Of a stretch of 64,000 nt of DNA, positions 1 through 8,745 are shown one piece after another; within the stretch, counting starts at the first letter, position 1, and every line of letters begins with the position of its first letter. The notes under the pieces were generated by a model, which had not been told where the DNA came from, ran no database searches, and saw nothing but the letters and a program-made list of their open reading frames with translations. Source of the stretch: Geomonas propionica (GTDB lineage: Bacteria; Desulfobacterota; Desulfuromonadia; Geobacterales; Geobacteraceae); NCBI RefSeq assembly GCF_016458235.1, contig NZ_JAEMHK010000002.1, positions 124,001 to 188,000 on the forward strand. The letters run 5' to 3'. A program made the position numbers and the translations under genes.

Positions 1-908
1 TGCGCCGGCGGGGTCCGCTCCGACTGTGCCAGTTTAAGGGCCAGGCTGGAGTAAAGGGCGGAAGCGGTATCGTCGACCTTGTGGATCACCCCACGCTTGA
101 GGTCGAAATAGTACCCCTGGTGGATGAAGGCGTCCTCCCCCTCGACGGGGGCGCCGTCCTCAAGCGAGAGCCTGGCGGAGATCTCCTCCTGGTGCAGGTC
201 GAGGTACAGCAAAACCGTGCGCTGCAGCGACGGATCGAAGTAGAGCTGCTGGAGCCCATCCGCCGCCAGGTAAAAGATGGGAAACCTGCCGCGGAACCGG
301 GACAGAAACTCCTCGACGGCGCGGCCGCGCAGTGCCGAGGAATGCAAAAGCCGCAGGAACTCACGGATCGAGGCGGGGAGCGCGGCGTCATAGAGCGCGA
401 CCGGGACCTGGTCCAGCATGAGGCGCATGCGCAACGCGCCCAGCTCACGGTCCAGCACCAACGCGTAGCCCCCCTCGGTTACCGGCGCGCCCTCCTCGCT
501 GACGGCGCCCTGAACCGGAGCGGCCGAAAGCGTGGCGCGGAGCCCCTGCAGGTAGTCGTTGGGGAGTTGCAGCATGGGAAAGGAAGCGGGCGCCAGCGCC
601 TTCTTCAAGGTGGCCAGGGCGGCGACCAGATGGGGACAGCGGCCGTGGGGGCTCCAGGTGCCGCAGTCGCAGGCGCTGGAGAACTCCCCTTGGGTCAGGG
701 AAAGAGAGACGCGGCAGGACACCTCGGCGTCGCGGAGCTCGACCTCAAGGACGCTGCCGTCCTTGTGCCAGCTCAACCCGCGGATGGGCGTCCTCTTGCA
801 CAGCTCGAAGCCGTTGAAGAGGTGCACCTTGTCCGCAAGTGCGTATATGCCTGCCGCCGGCATCTGGAAGAGGTGCCGCAGCAGGGGAATGGCCGTGATG
901 TCGATCAA
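1..908 (-). CDS. SWIM zinc-finger SNF2-helicase-type protein, N-terminal part (3' end beyond window)
   Basis: The minus-strand frame is open from about 986 to the window edge, so the C-terminal part is missing. A SWIM zinc-finger pattern is visible (ACDCGTWSPHGRCPHLVAAL; two Cys, then Cys and His), a module found at the N-terminus of bacterial SNF2/Rad54-type ATPases. The rest of the visible part (LYDAALPASIREFL, FPIFYLAADGLQQLYFDPSL) resembles the helicase-associated region that precedes the ATPase in that family. The ATPase motifs themselves would lie outside the window, so the helicase assignment is an inference. Start: TTG at 908 has GGAGAAG five bases upstream and is preferred; ATG at 986 and TTG at 950 are in frame but lack a Shine-Dalgarno sequence. 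A second, complete SNF2 protein without a SWIM finger is encoded on the other strand at 4555. Confidence 0.7.
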   Translation of the reverse strand, partial: MIDITAIPLLRHLFQMPAAGIYALADKVHLFNGFELCKRTPIRGLSWHKDGSVLEVELRDAEVSCRVSLSLTQGEFSSACDCGTWSPHGRCPHLVAALATLKKALAPASFPMLQLPNDYLQGLRATLSAAPVQGAVSEEGAPVTEGGYALVLDRELGALRMRLMLDQVPVALYDAALPASIREFLRLLHSSALRGRAVEEFLSRFRGRFPIFYLAADGLQQLYFDPSLQRTVLLYLDLHQEEISARLSLEDGAPVEGEDAFIHQGYYFDLKRGVIHKVDDTASALYSSLALKLAQSERTPPA

Positions 909-1123
909 GTCGTCTTCTCCGGGCTGGGTAAGCGATAACGGATCGTTCAAGTTAGCAGAAAGAGAAGCCAAACACAACAGCACCATGCGCAGCGATAGAT
1001 TAAAACCCGGGAGCGGAGCGTAGAACTGGGAAGGAAAAGGGAAAGCGAGTCGCGCCAAATGCCAAAGGGAGGGAGGAGAAAGGAGGAGGATAAGAGAACG
1101 GGCGAGTGAGCACAGTATGTTGC

Positions 1124-1184
1124 CACGAAGCGCTGCGAATGCACCAGCGTCCCCCCCTTTGCGAAGGGGGGACAGGGGGGATTT
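1124..1184 (+). repeat. Dispersed GC-rich palindromic repeat, copy 1
   Basis: Core of a C-run, TTTGCGAA and a G-run, followed by GACAGGGGGGATTT. The leading block AAGCGCTGCG...CCAGCGT is shared with copies near 17868, 22982 and 61975, so the element is longer than the palindrome. It faces copy 2 at 1225-1260. Confidence 0.8.
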
Positions 1185-1224
1185 AACTGAAGCAGCCACA
1201 GCATCATAGCCAGCAACTAAGTTC

Positions 1225-1260
1225 AAATTCCCCTAAATCCCCCTTCGCAAAGGGGGACTT
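1225..1260 (-). repeat. Dispersed GC-rich palindromic repeat, copy 2 (inverted)
   Basis: Reverse-orientation copy (AAATCCCCCTTCGCAAAGGG) that forms a large inverted pair with the copy ending at 1184. A similar facing pair occurs at 23004-23092. Confidence 0.75.
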
Positions 1261-1296
1261 TTAATAAGGAAATTCCTTACACCAGGCATAAAAAAT

Positions 1297-1322
1297 GGGG
1301 GACGGTCTCGAATCCGTCCCCC
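1297..1322 (-). terminator. Hairpin with T-run on the minus strand
   Basis: GGGGGACGG and CCGTCCCCC form a perfect 9-bp stem around an 8-base loop. On the minus strand it is followed by ATTTTTTAT, as in a Rho-independent terminator, and would end transcription arriving from nudC. It could also be another repeat element. Confidence 0.5.
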
Positions 1323-1413
1323 TAAAAAGGAGACCCAGGAGTGTGTTCCGGGGTGTTAATTAACCTATCGGCCCCACTTCCCAGGACTTTAATTATTTTT
1401 TCATCCGGACCAA

Positions 1414-2253
1414 TTATTTCAGGGCGAAGTTGTCAATGATATAGCGCGCGATGCTGCGCTTGGGAGGAAGCGCGGGCGGCATGCGCTCCCTGGTGAACCA
1501 CTGGGCGTCCTCGAGCTCCTCGGCCTCGACAGCGATCTCGCCCGACTCGTAGGTCGCCACGAAGCCTGCCATGAGCTGGCTCGGGAAAGGCCAGTTCTGG
1601 CTTCCGACGTAGCGGATATCGGTCACCTTCAGTCCGGTCTCCTCGAACACCTCGCGCACCACGCACTCTTCCAGGGATTCCCCGAAATCGACGAACCCGG
1701 CGACCAGGCTGTAGCGACCAACCGCCCACTCCGGCTTGCGGGCCAGCAGAAATTCCTCGCCCCGCCTGATCAGCACGATGACGCAGGGGTGGATGTGCGG
1801 GTAGTGCTCGTGGCCACAGCCGCCGCAGCGCTTGCCCCAGGTGGGGGCGATACGGGCCATGTCGGCGCTGCCGCAGCGCGAGCAGTGACGGCTCTGCTTC
1901 TCCCAGTAGAGGATCTGTCGCGCCACGCCGTACAGGGTGGCTAGTTGGTCCGGAAGTTCGGTCCAGGGTACGGCCTGCATCCCCCGAGGCAGCTCATCTC
2001 CCTTGGCCAGGCTGAAAAGCCGCACCGGTGCGCCGTCCCACTCGCCAAAGCGCAGTGACTGGCCGTTGTCGGCAAGCGACTCAGGAAGCTCGCCGTGATG
2101 CAGGTCGCCGTCGCGCAGCAGGAGCGTGTCTCCCTGCAGCAGGACCCAGTATCCCGGCCCATCCGCGCTGGCGGCGTCCGGCTTCAGTTGGGTGAACCTG
2201 GTCCTAATGATCTCGGCGTTGAACGGAAGGTTGACGGTCTCGGGGTATGACAT
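1414..2253 (-). CDS. nudC: NADH pyrophosphatase (NAD-capped RNA hydrolase) NudC
   Basis: A 279-residue Nudix hydrolase expected to split NAD(H) into AMP and NMN(H), and by family knowledge also to remove NAD caps from RNA. Visible features in order: an N-terminal NudC-like domain, a zinc ribbon (HCSRCGS at about 123-129 and CGGCGH at about 143-148), a complete Nudix box (GFVDFGES...REVFEETGL, about 186-208), and the NudC marker SQNWPFPSQLM just after it. Length fits the family. Start: ATG 2253 has AGGAG eight bases upstream; longer in-frame starts up to 2406 would run into the divergent aguA leader. It is transcribed away from aguA with about 170 bases between the starts. Confidence 0.92.
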   Translation of the reverse strand: MSYPETVNLPFNAEIIRTRFTQLKPDAASADGPGYWVLLQGDTLLLRDGDLHHGELPESLADNGQSLRFGEWDGAPVRLFSLAKGDELPRGMQAVPWTELPDQLATLYGVARQILYWEKQSRHCSRCGSADMARIAPTWGKRCGGCGHEHYPHIHPCVIVLIRRGEEFLLARKPEWAVGRYSLVAGFVDFGESLEECVVREVFEETGLKVTDIRYVGSQNWPFPSQLMAGFVATYESGEIAVEAEELEDAQWFTRERMPPALPPKRSIARYIIDNFALK

Positions 2254-2425
2254 GCTTCTGCTCCTGGGGCGGGGTGGTTGCTGCGTTGGCGTGCATAATA
2301 CAGGAACCGGCAACGGAAGCAATCCCCCTTTTCTTTCAAAGCATTTAACTTGATTGGCTTGGCGCGCTATGTTACTTTTTTCGTTCGCCAATACCGGCCG
2401 CAGCATGGCCGCAACAGGAGTTCAA

Positions 2426-3454
2426 GTGAGCCAGAATAGAAGATTACCCGCGGAGTGGGAACTGCAGGACGGCGTGCTCATGGCATGGCCGCACGAAAAG
2501 AGCGACTGGCTCCCCTACCTGGACCAGGTCCGGCCCGTCTTCGCCGCCATCGTAAGCGCCATCAGCCAGTTCGAGAGGGTCGTTGTCGCCGCCGACGATC
2601 CCGAGGTGGTCCGCGAGGAATTATCCGCCGCGGGAGCCGACCTGGAGCACGTCCGCATCCTCCCGGTCGACTCCAACGACACCTGGGCCCGCGACTTCGG
2701 CCCCATCACGGTGCTGGAGGACGGCGCGCCGAGGCTGCTCAATTTCGGCTTCAACGGCTGGGGGCTCAAGTTCCCGTCCGACCTCGACAACCGTATCAAC
2801 AAGACGCTGCAGGCTCAGGGTGTGTGGAACGCGCCGCTCGATACGGTGGGCTTGATCCTCGAAGGGGGCAGCATCGAGAGCGACGGCAAAGGGACCATCC
2901 TCACCACCGAGGAATGCCTGATGAACGACAACCGCAACCCGCACCTGACCCGCGAGGAACTGGAGGAGGAACTGCACGGCCTGTTCGGCAGCGACCGCTT
3001 CCTGTGGTTATCCAACGGGTATTTGGCCGGCGACGACACCGACTCCCATGTCGACACCCTGGCCCGCATCTGTCCGGACAACACCATCGCCTACGTGCGC
3101 TGCGACGACCCGGAAGACGAGCACTACCCGGCGCTGAAGGCGATGGAGGAGGAGATCCTCGCCTTCCGCACCCACGCCGGCCGCTCGTACCGCGCCATCC
3201 CCCTCCCCTGGCCGAGCGCCGTGTACGACGAGGAGGGGCAGAGGCTTCCGGCCACCTACGCCAACTTCCTGGTGATCAACGGCGCGGTACTGGTGCCGAC
3301 CTACCAGGACAAGAACGACGCGGCTGCGCTGGTTGCCGTCGGTGAGGCCTTTCCCGGCTACGAGATCCTCGGGATCGACTGCCTCCCGCTCATCCTGCAG
3401 CACGGCTCGCTGCACTGCGTGACTATGCAATTGCCGAAGGGGACGCTTAGGTAG
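2426..3454 (+). CDS. aguA: Agmatine deiminase
   Basis: A 342-residue member of the porphyromonas-type peptidyl-arginine deiminase fold that hydrolyses agmatine to N-carbamoylputrescine and ammonia. Family motifs: MAWPHEKSDW at the N-terminus, DSNDTWARDFGP, GGSIESDG, the DDTDSHVDT histidine region, and the C-terminal nucleophile in HGSLHC (Cys about 331). Start: GTG 2426 has a perfect AGGAG five bases upstream; the upstream in-frame ATGs at 2354, 2369 and 2405 lack one and would add a non-conserved leader. The next gene, aguB, performs the following step, so the two define arginine-derived putrescine synthesis. Cytosolic. Confidence 0.93.
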   Translation: MSQNRRLPAEWELQDGVLMAWPHEKSDWLPYLDQVRPVFAAIVSAISQFERVVVAADDPEVVREELSAAGADLEHVRILPVDSNDTWARDFGPITVLEDGAPRLLNFGFNGWGLKFPSDLDNRINKTLQAQGVWNAPLDTVGLILEGGSIESDGKGTILTTEECLMNDNRNPHLTREELEEELHGLFGSDRFLWLSNGYLAGDDTDSHVDTLARICPDNTIAYVRCDDPEDEHYPALKAMEEEILAFRTHAGRSYRAIPLPWPSAVYDEEGQRLPATYANFLVINGAVLVPTYQDKNDAAALVAVGEAFPGYEILGIDCLPLILQHGSLHCVTMQLPKGTLR

Positions 3455-3466
3455 GGCGAGAAGCAG

Positions 3467-3490
3467 GGCGAATAATTATTCGCCCCTACA
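3467..3490. repeat. Palindromic repeat GGGCGAATAATTATTCGCCC, first of an inverted pair
   Basis: A perfect 20-bp palindrome followed by CTACAG. Together with the copy at 3541-3568 it forms an inverted doublet around about 50 bases between aguA and aguB. It resembles REP-type elements seen in many bacterial genomes. Confidence 0.75.
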
Positions 3491-3540
3491 GGACGGACCA
3501 CGCCCACTGAAGAACCGCTACCTGCCTCGCAATGATTACA

Positions 3541-3568
3541 CTGTAGGGGCGAATAATCATTCGCCCCC
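3541..3568. repeat. Palindromic repeat, second of an inverted pair
   Basis: CTGTAG followed by GGGGCGAAT-AATC-ATTCGCCCC. The outer CTACAG/CTGTAG arms pair with the copy at 3467-3490, so the two copies face each other. It lies 35 bases before the aguB start and could fold in the transcript. Confidence 0.7.
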
Positions 3569-3605
3569 CTCAACAGCACCACCGGTACAGAAGACGGAGA
3601 AGAAC

Positions 3606-4487
3606 ATGACCAAACTGAAAGTAGCCCTTGTGCAGCAGGCCCTGAAGGCAGGGCGCGACGAGATGGTGGCCGCCACCATCGCCAGGATTCGCGAGGCCGC
3701 CGCGCAAGGTGCCCAACTGGTGCTGCTCCAGGAACTGCACACCGGCAGCTACTTCTGCCAGACCGAGGACACCGCCTGCTTCGACGTCGCCGAGACCATC
3801 CCCGGCCCCTCCACGGAGCAGTTCGGCGCGGTCGCCCGCGAACTCGGCATCGTCATCGTGACCTCGCTCTTCGAGCGCCGCGCACCGGGGCTGTACCACA
3901 ACACCGCTGTGGTGCTGGAGAAGGACGGCTCAATCGCGGGCAAGTACCGCAAGATGCACATCCCGGACGATCCCGCCTTCTACGAGAAGTTCTACTTCAC
4001 CCCGGGCGACCTGGGCTTCGAGCCGATCCAGACTTCCGTCGGCAAATTGGGCGTGCTGGTCTGCTGGGACCAGTGGTACCCGGAAGCGGCACGCCTGATG
4101 GCACTTGCCGGCGCCGACCTTCTCATCTACCCGACCGCCATCGGCTGGGACCCGCGCGACGAGGCGGCCGAACAGCAGCGCCAGCTCGATGCCTGGGTCA
4201 CCGTGCAGCGCGCCCATGCCGTCGCCAACGGCATCCCCGTCGTCAGCGTGAACCGGGTCGGTTTCGAAGCCGATCCGAGCGGCGCCGGCGCCGGCATCAA
4301 GTTCTGGGGCTCCAGCTTCGCGTCCGGTCCGCAGGGTGAATTCCTGGTCCGCGCCGGCGAGGAGGAGGAACTCCTGGTGGTCGACCTCGACATGCACCGC
4401 AGCGAGGACGTGCGCCGCATCTGGCCCTTCCTGCGCGACCGCCGCATCGACGCCTACGGCGACCTCGTCAAGCGCTACCGCGATTAA
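3606..4487 (+). CDS. aguB: N-carbamoylputrescine amidase
   Basis: A 293-residue nitrilase-superfamily enzyme converting N-carbamoylputrescine to putrescine, CO2 and ammonia. The Glu-Lys-Cys triad is visible: Glu43 in LLQELH, Lys116 in KYRKMHIP, and Cys153 in VLVCWDQWYPEA. The stretch YPTAIGWDPRDEA and the length match the AguB family. The start has GGAGAAG just upstream. It follows aguA in the same orientation with a 151-base gap carrying two facing palindromic repeats. The pair forms a two-enzyme pathway from agmatine; no arginine decarboxylase is in the window. Confidence 0.93.
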   Translation: MTKLKVALVQQALKAGRDEMVAATIARIREAAAQGAQLVLLQELHTGSYFCQTEDTACFDVAETIPGPSTEQFGAVARELGIVIVTSLFERRAPGLYHNTAVVLEKDGSIAGKYRKMHIPDDPAFYEKFYFTPGDLGFEPIQTSVGKLGVLVCWDQWYPEAARLMALAGADLLIYPTAIGWDPRDEAAEQQRQLDAWVTVQRAHAVANGIPVVSVNRVGFEADPSGAGAGIKFWGSSFASGPQGEFLVRAGEEEELLVVDLDMHRSEDVRRIWPFLRDRRIDAYGDLVKRYRD

Positions 4488-4493
4488 TTGAAA

Positions 4494-4523
4494 GAGGGCG
4501 GCGCTGCCCATGGCGCCGCCCTC
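4494..4523. terminator. GC-rich hairpin after aguB
   Basis: GAGGGCGGCGC and its complement form a perfect 11-bp stem with an 8-base loop, starting seven bases after the aguB stop. No T-run follows. An ATG at 4510 sits in the loop, which argues against that codon being the start of the next gene. Confidence 0.45.
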
Positions 4524-4554
4524 ACCCGCTCCACCCGTCATGAGGTCCAACCAG

Positions 4555-7500
4555 GTGACTCAGCCCAGATCGCCACAGCCCCAACCGCATGACCTCCTGG
4601 CCCGCTGCACGCCGGAACAGTCGGCACTCGTCCAGCTTCTATCCATCATTCACGCGCCTCTCTCCAAGCACGTCCTGCTCAATATCATCAAAAAAACAGG
4701 CCTTCCCGCGCCTCCGGGACGTAGCTACACCGGCCTCGTCCTCGCCGAGATGCTGGAAGAGCTGAAGAACAAAAACCTGATCCGTCACACCGGCGAGGGC
4801 ATTTCCTGCTCTCCCGAAGTCGCGCATGCCGCCACGTTGCAGGCCGTAAAGAGCCGCAGGTTTGAAACCATGGCCCACGAGATCGTCGCCGAAATCCCCA
4901 TGGTCTCCAATTGGGGCAGCAACTTCTACCGTCTCTCGGCCCATGCCATGCGCGATGTACGCATCGGCATCTACCGCAAAGACGCCCGCGCCGCCCTGGC
5001 AGCTGCGGAACGCTACCTGCGCCAGTTCCCCTACGAGGCCCAGCACAGCCACCCCCTGGACGCGGTTTGCTTCCACCCCTTCGACGAGGAGTGGTTCCGC
5101 TCCCTCCCCGTCATTCTGCAGGGTGCGGCATTGGTAGCACACCTCTCCTCCGCGCGGGAATCCCTTACCGCTGCCGATGCACCGTTCCGGGTGCTCGCCG
5201 AATTGAGCGCCCGCCCCGACTCTCCACCATTTTTGCTCGACGTCTACTGCCTTGAGCTGTTATCGCGGGATCGCGCCGCCGACGCCGAAGCTGCCGCTGC
5301 CGAACGCTGCAGCTCGATCCAGATTGCGGTGCTCGCCTGCTGTGCGCTGCAGCGCGGACACTATGACCGCTCCGTGGAGCTGTTTCGTGCCGCCCTGGCC
5401 GCCCTGCGCAAGGAGACCGGAAAGAGAAAGGTATTCCTCGACAACGGCACCGGCCCTTTTTTCATCCTGGCCCTCCTCGCCACGCAGGACACGAAGCACC
5501 TCGAGGAAGCAGCGCAACTGTGCAGCTTCATTACAGCGAAGCGGGAGTGGCCCGACCAGGAGGTGTACCACGTTCTGCAAGGGGTGATCGCGGAACGGCA
5601 AGGAGGGCGCAGCAGCAAGGAGTTTCAGGAGGCGTCGCTGCAGCGTCCCGCCCAAAGCCCGCTCCACGCCCTGTTCCGGCTGATGGCCCTGTACTGGTGC
5701 GCCAGCGATTACCGCACCGCCGAGGCGCGCAAGCAGGGCACCCTGGTACAGCGGTTAAAGGATTCAGGACATAGCTGGATCGCCCGGGAGATCGAGCAGA
5801 CCGGCGCGGCGGATGCTGCGGAACCCGCACCTGACATGACGCGGATTCCCTTGTACCGCGCCCTCGCCCCGGTGGAGTCATGGCAAAGCGCCATCTCCGC
5901 CTTATTGCGCCTGAACGCGGACGACGCCGGCGACCCGGACGCGCCGCAGTCGCGCCTGATCTGGCACTTCGAGGAGCTGCGCGGCTTCTTCCAGATTACC
6001 CCTAGAGAACAGAAGCAGGCGCCCAACGGCAAGTGGAGCGCCGGACGCAATCTGTCCCTCAAGCGGCTGGTGGAGGAGACGGAGAGCCTCGATTTCCTGA
6101 GCGCCCAAGACCGGCTTATCTGTGCCTGCATCAAGAAGGAGCGCGACACCGGCTACTACAGCCGCGAAAGCTACCAGTTGAACCAAGACCAGGCGGTGCC
6201 GCTCATGATCGGTCACCCTCACGTTTACCTGGATGCCGCCGCGTCGGTACGCCTGGAGCTCGTGCACGGCGAACCCGAACTGCAACTCACCACCCAGGGG
6301 GAGTTGCTGCAACTGCAGTTCTTCCCCCCTTTCCAGCAGGATCAAAAGCTCTTCCTCCAGAAAGAGACGCCAACGCGGATCAAGGTTTACCAGGCCAAGA
6401 GCGAGTACAAAAAGATCGCCGCCATCATCGGCGCCGGCCTCAAGCTTCCTGCCCGCGCCAAGGACCAGGCGCTGGCGGCGATTAACTCGCTGGCATCGGT
6501 CCTCACCGTGCATTCGGACATCGGCATCGATTCAACGGAGCAGGTCCCCGGCGACGCCACCGCACACTTTCATCTGCTGCCCTACCAGGCCGGTCTGCGG
6601 TTGCAGATCCTGGTCCGCCCCTTCTCCGATGCCGGCCCCTACTTCCGGCCCGGCACGGGCGGCGAGACCGTTCTCGCCGAGGTCGATGGGAAACGGCTGC
6701 AGTGCAAACGGGACCTGAAACTCGAGGAGGAGCGTGCCGCCGCTGCCCTGTCCCAATTGAGCGCGCTGGCAGAGACCGACGAGAACGAGGGCGAGTGGCT
6801 GGTCCCCGGGACGGAGAGCGCGCTGGAGCTCTTGATGCAGTTGCAGTCGCTTGGCGATTCGGTCCGGGTTTCCTGGCCGCAGGGAGCGCGCTTCAAGATA
6901 AAACAGATGGTTACTCCCGGACAGTGCAAGCTTTCCGTGAGGCAGGCGAAGGACTATTTCGAGATCGAAGGAGAGGTCAAGATCAACGAAGGGCTGGCGC
7001 TCGACCTGCGTCAACTGGTTGATCTGGCTCGCAACGCGCAGGGGCGTTTCGTGGAACTGGGGGACGGCGAATTCCTCGCCCTCTCCTCGCAACTGCGACG
7101 CTACCTGGACGACTTGACCGCCTGTGCGGATGCAAGCGGCGCCGCTTTCCGCTTCCATCCCCTTGCCGCTCCCCTCTTCGAGGATTTCACCGCTGCGGCA
7201 GGAGAATTCCAGGCCGACCGGTACTGGCGCGAACAGGTGAAGCGGCTACGCGAGGCGGAATCGTTTCGGCCGCAGCTGCCGGCCACGTTGCAGGCGGAGT
7301 TGCGCGGCTACCAGGTGGAGGGCTTCAACTGGTTGAACCGCCTTGCCTACTGGGGAGTGGGCGCCTGCCTCGCCGACGACATGGGGCTGGGCAAGACCGT
7401 CCAGGCGCTGGCCCAGATTCTCAGCATGGCGCCGCAAGGCCCGTCCCTGGTGGTTGCGCCCACCTCGGTCTGCCTAAACTGGGACAGCGAGGTGGCGAGA

Positions 7501-8679
7501 TTCGCGCCGACCTTGAACCGCATTGTCTATGGCGGGCCGAAGCGATCTGAACTGCTGCAGGGGCTGCAGCCGCTCGACCTGGTTATTTGCAGCTACGGCC
7601 TTCTTCAGCAGGACGCCGAGCTCTTGGAGGCGGTCTCGTGGCAGGCCATCGTTCTGGACGAGGCGCAGGCGATCAAGAACATGGCGACCAAGAGGAGCCA
7701 GGCAGCCATGAAGCTCCGGGGGAAATTCAAGATGGTCGCCACCGGCACCCCCATCGAGAACCACCTCGGTGAGCTGTGGAACGTGTTCCGCTTCATTAAC
7801 CCGGGGCTGCTCGGCTCGCTGAAGCAGTTCAACGTACGATACGCGTCCCCCATTGAGAAAAGCGAGGACAAGAAGGCGCGCCAGCGGCTCAAGCGTCTGA
7901 TCCAGCCCTTCATCCTGCGCCGCACCAAGAACCAGGTGCTCGAAGAGCTCCCGCCCCGGACCGAAATCACCATCCCCGTGGAGTTGGGGATGGAGGAGGC
8001 CGCGCTCTACGAGGCGATCAGGAAGAGCGCCCTGGACAACCTGGCCGGCGTCGACAAGGTGGAAGGTAAAGCCGAACTGCACCTGAAGATTCTCGCGGAG
8101 ATCATGAGGTTGCGCCGCGCCTGCTGTAATCCGCGCCTGGTGCTTCCCGACAGCGCCATTCCCAGCTCGAAGCTGGCCGCCTTCGCCGAGATCGTCGATG
8201 AGTTGAGGGAGAACCGCCACAAGGCGCTGGTCTTCAGCCAGTTCGTGGGGCACCTGGCTATCATCCGGAACTACCTCGATCGTGCCGGCATTCCCTACCA
8301 GTACCTGGACGGTGGTACCCCGGCGCCGGAGCGCAAACAGCGGGTCGACGCCTTCCAGTCCGGATCGGGCGACCTCTTTTTGATCAGCCTCAAGGCCGGC
8401 GGTGTGGGGCTCAACCTGACCGCCGCCGACTACGTCATCCACATGGATCCTTGGTGGAACCCCGCGGTCGAAGACCAGGCCTCCGACCGCGCCCACCGCA
8501 TCGGGCAGCAGCGCCCAGTCACCATCTACCGCCTGGTCGCCAAGGGGACCATCGAAGAGAAGATCGTCGGCCTGCACCAGCAAAAACGCGGCCTCGCCGA
8601 CAGCCTGCTCGACGAGAGCGACCTCTCCGGCAAGGTGACAGTAGAGGAACTCCTGGCGCTGCTGCGCTCAGGCTCTTAG
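4555..8679 (+). CDS. SNF2-family DEAD/DEAH-box helicase
   Basis: About 1374 residues. The C-terminal ~480 residues are a complete SNF2 ATPase: DDMGLGKTVQALAQIL (motif I), VVAPTSVCLNWDSE (Ia), DEAQAIKN (II), ATGTPIENHLGELW (III), then LVFSQFVGHL, LISLKAGGVGLNLT and DRAHRIGQQRPV (IV-VI). Such proteins translocate on double-stranded DNA and remodel protein-DNA complexes; the target here is unknown. The N-terminal ~900 residues contain an alpha-helical, repeat-like region and the helicase-associated region, but no SWIM finger that I can see. Start: GTG 4555 has GAGG nine bases upstream; ATG 4540 and ATG 4510 are alternatives, the latter lying inside the hairpin at 4494-4523. Confidence 0.88.
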   Translation: MTQPRSPQPQPHDLLARCTPEQSALVQLLSIIHAPLSKHVLLNIIKKTGLPAPPGRSYTGLVLAEMLEELKNKNLIRHTGEGISCSPEVAHAATLQAVKSRRFETMAHEIVAEIPMVSNWGSNFYRLSAHAMRDVRIGIYRKDARAALAAAERYLRQFPYEAQHSHPLDAVCFHPFDEEWFRSLPVILQGAALVAHLSSARESLTAADAPFRVLAELSARPDSPPFLLDVYCLELLSRDRAADAEAAAAERCSSIQIAVLACCALQRGHYDRSVELFRAALAALRKETGKRKVFLDNGTGPFFILALLATQDTKHLEEAAQLCSFITAKREWPDQEVYHVLQGVIAERQGGRSSKEFQEASLQRPAQSPLHALFRLMALYWCASDYRTAEARKQGTLVQRLKDSGHSWIAREIEQTGAADAAEPAPDMTRIPLYRALAPVESWQSAISALLRLNADDAGDPDAPQSRLIWHFEELRGFFQITPREQKQAPNGKWSAGRNLSLKRLVEETESLDFLSAQDRLICACIKKERDTGYYSRESYQLNQDQAVPLMIGHPHVYLDAAASVRLELVHGEPELQLTTQGELLQLQFFPPFQQDQKLFLQKETPTRIKVYQAKSEYKKIAAIIGAGLKLPARAKDQALAAINSLASVLTVHSDIGIDSTEQVPGDATAHFHLLPYQAGLRLQILVRPFSDAGPYFRPGTGGETVLAEVDGKRLQCKRDLKLEEERAAAALSQLSALAETDENEGEWLVPGTESALELLMQLQSLGDSVRVSWPQGARFKIKQMVTPGQCKLSVRQAKDYFEIEGEVKINEGLALDLRQLVDLARNAQGRFVELGDGEFLALSSQLRRYLDDLTACADASGAAFRFHPLAAPLFEDFTAAAGEFQADRYWREQVKRLREAESFRPQLPATLQAELRGYQVEGFNWLNRLAYWGVGACLADDMGLGKTVQALAQILSMAPQGPSLVVAPTSVCLNWDSEVARFAPTLNRIVYGGPKRSELLQGLQPLDLVICSYGLLQQDAELLEAVSWQAIVLDEAQAIKNMATKRSQAAMKLRGKFKMVATGTPIENHLGELWNVFRFINPGLLGSLKQFNVRYASPIEKSEDKKARQRLKRLIQPFILRRTKNQVLEELPPRTEITIPVELGMEEAALYEAIRKSALDNLAGVDKVEGKAELHLKILAEIMRLRRACCNPRLVLPDSAIPSSKLAAFAEIVDELRENRHKALVFSQFVGHLAIIRNYLDRAGIPYQYLDGGTPAPERKQRVDAFQSGSGDLFLISLKAGGVGLNLTAADYVIHMDPWWNPAVEDQASDRAHRIGQQRPVTIYRLVAKGTIEEKIVGLHQQKRGLADSLLDESDLSGKVTVEELLALLRSGS

Positions 8680-8745
8680 CTCTTTCCCATTCTCCGGTCT
8701 TCGCATATAATAACGTGCTTCAACAACTGAACACGAGGCTATAGC

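Larger units (their letters stand above)
909..1413. other. Intergenic region with paired repeats and a hairpin, no gene supported
   Basis: About 500 bases between the divergently oriented SWIM gene start and the nudC stop. Frames here are short or arise from the repeats. It holds a facing pair of GC-rich palindromic repeat copies (1124-1184 and 1225-1260) and a separate 9-bp stem hairpin (1297-1322). I see no convincing coding sequence. Confidence 0.6.

Noticed and set aside
81-938. Long plus-strand frame of 285 codons at the left edge
   Set aside because: It is the antisense of the SWIM-finger gene, has no start signal and no recognisable protein features.
1262-1330. tRNA-like TCGAATCC word
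   Set aside because: It lies in the loop and arm of a simple GGGGGACGG hairpin; no acceptor or anticodon arms surround it.
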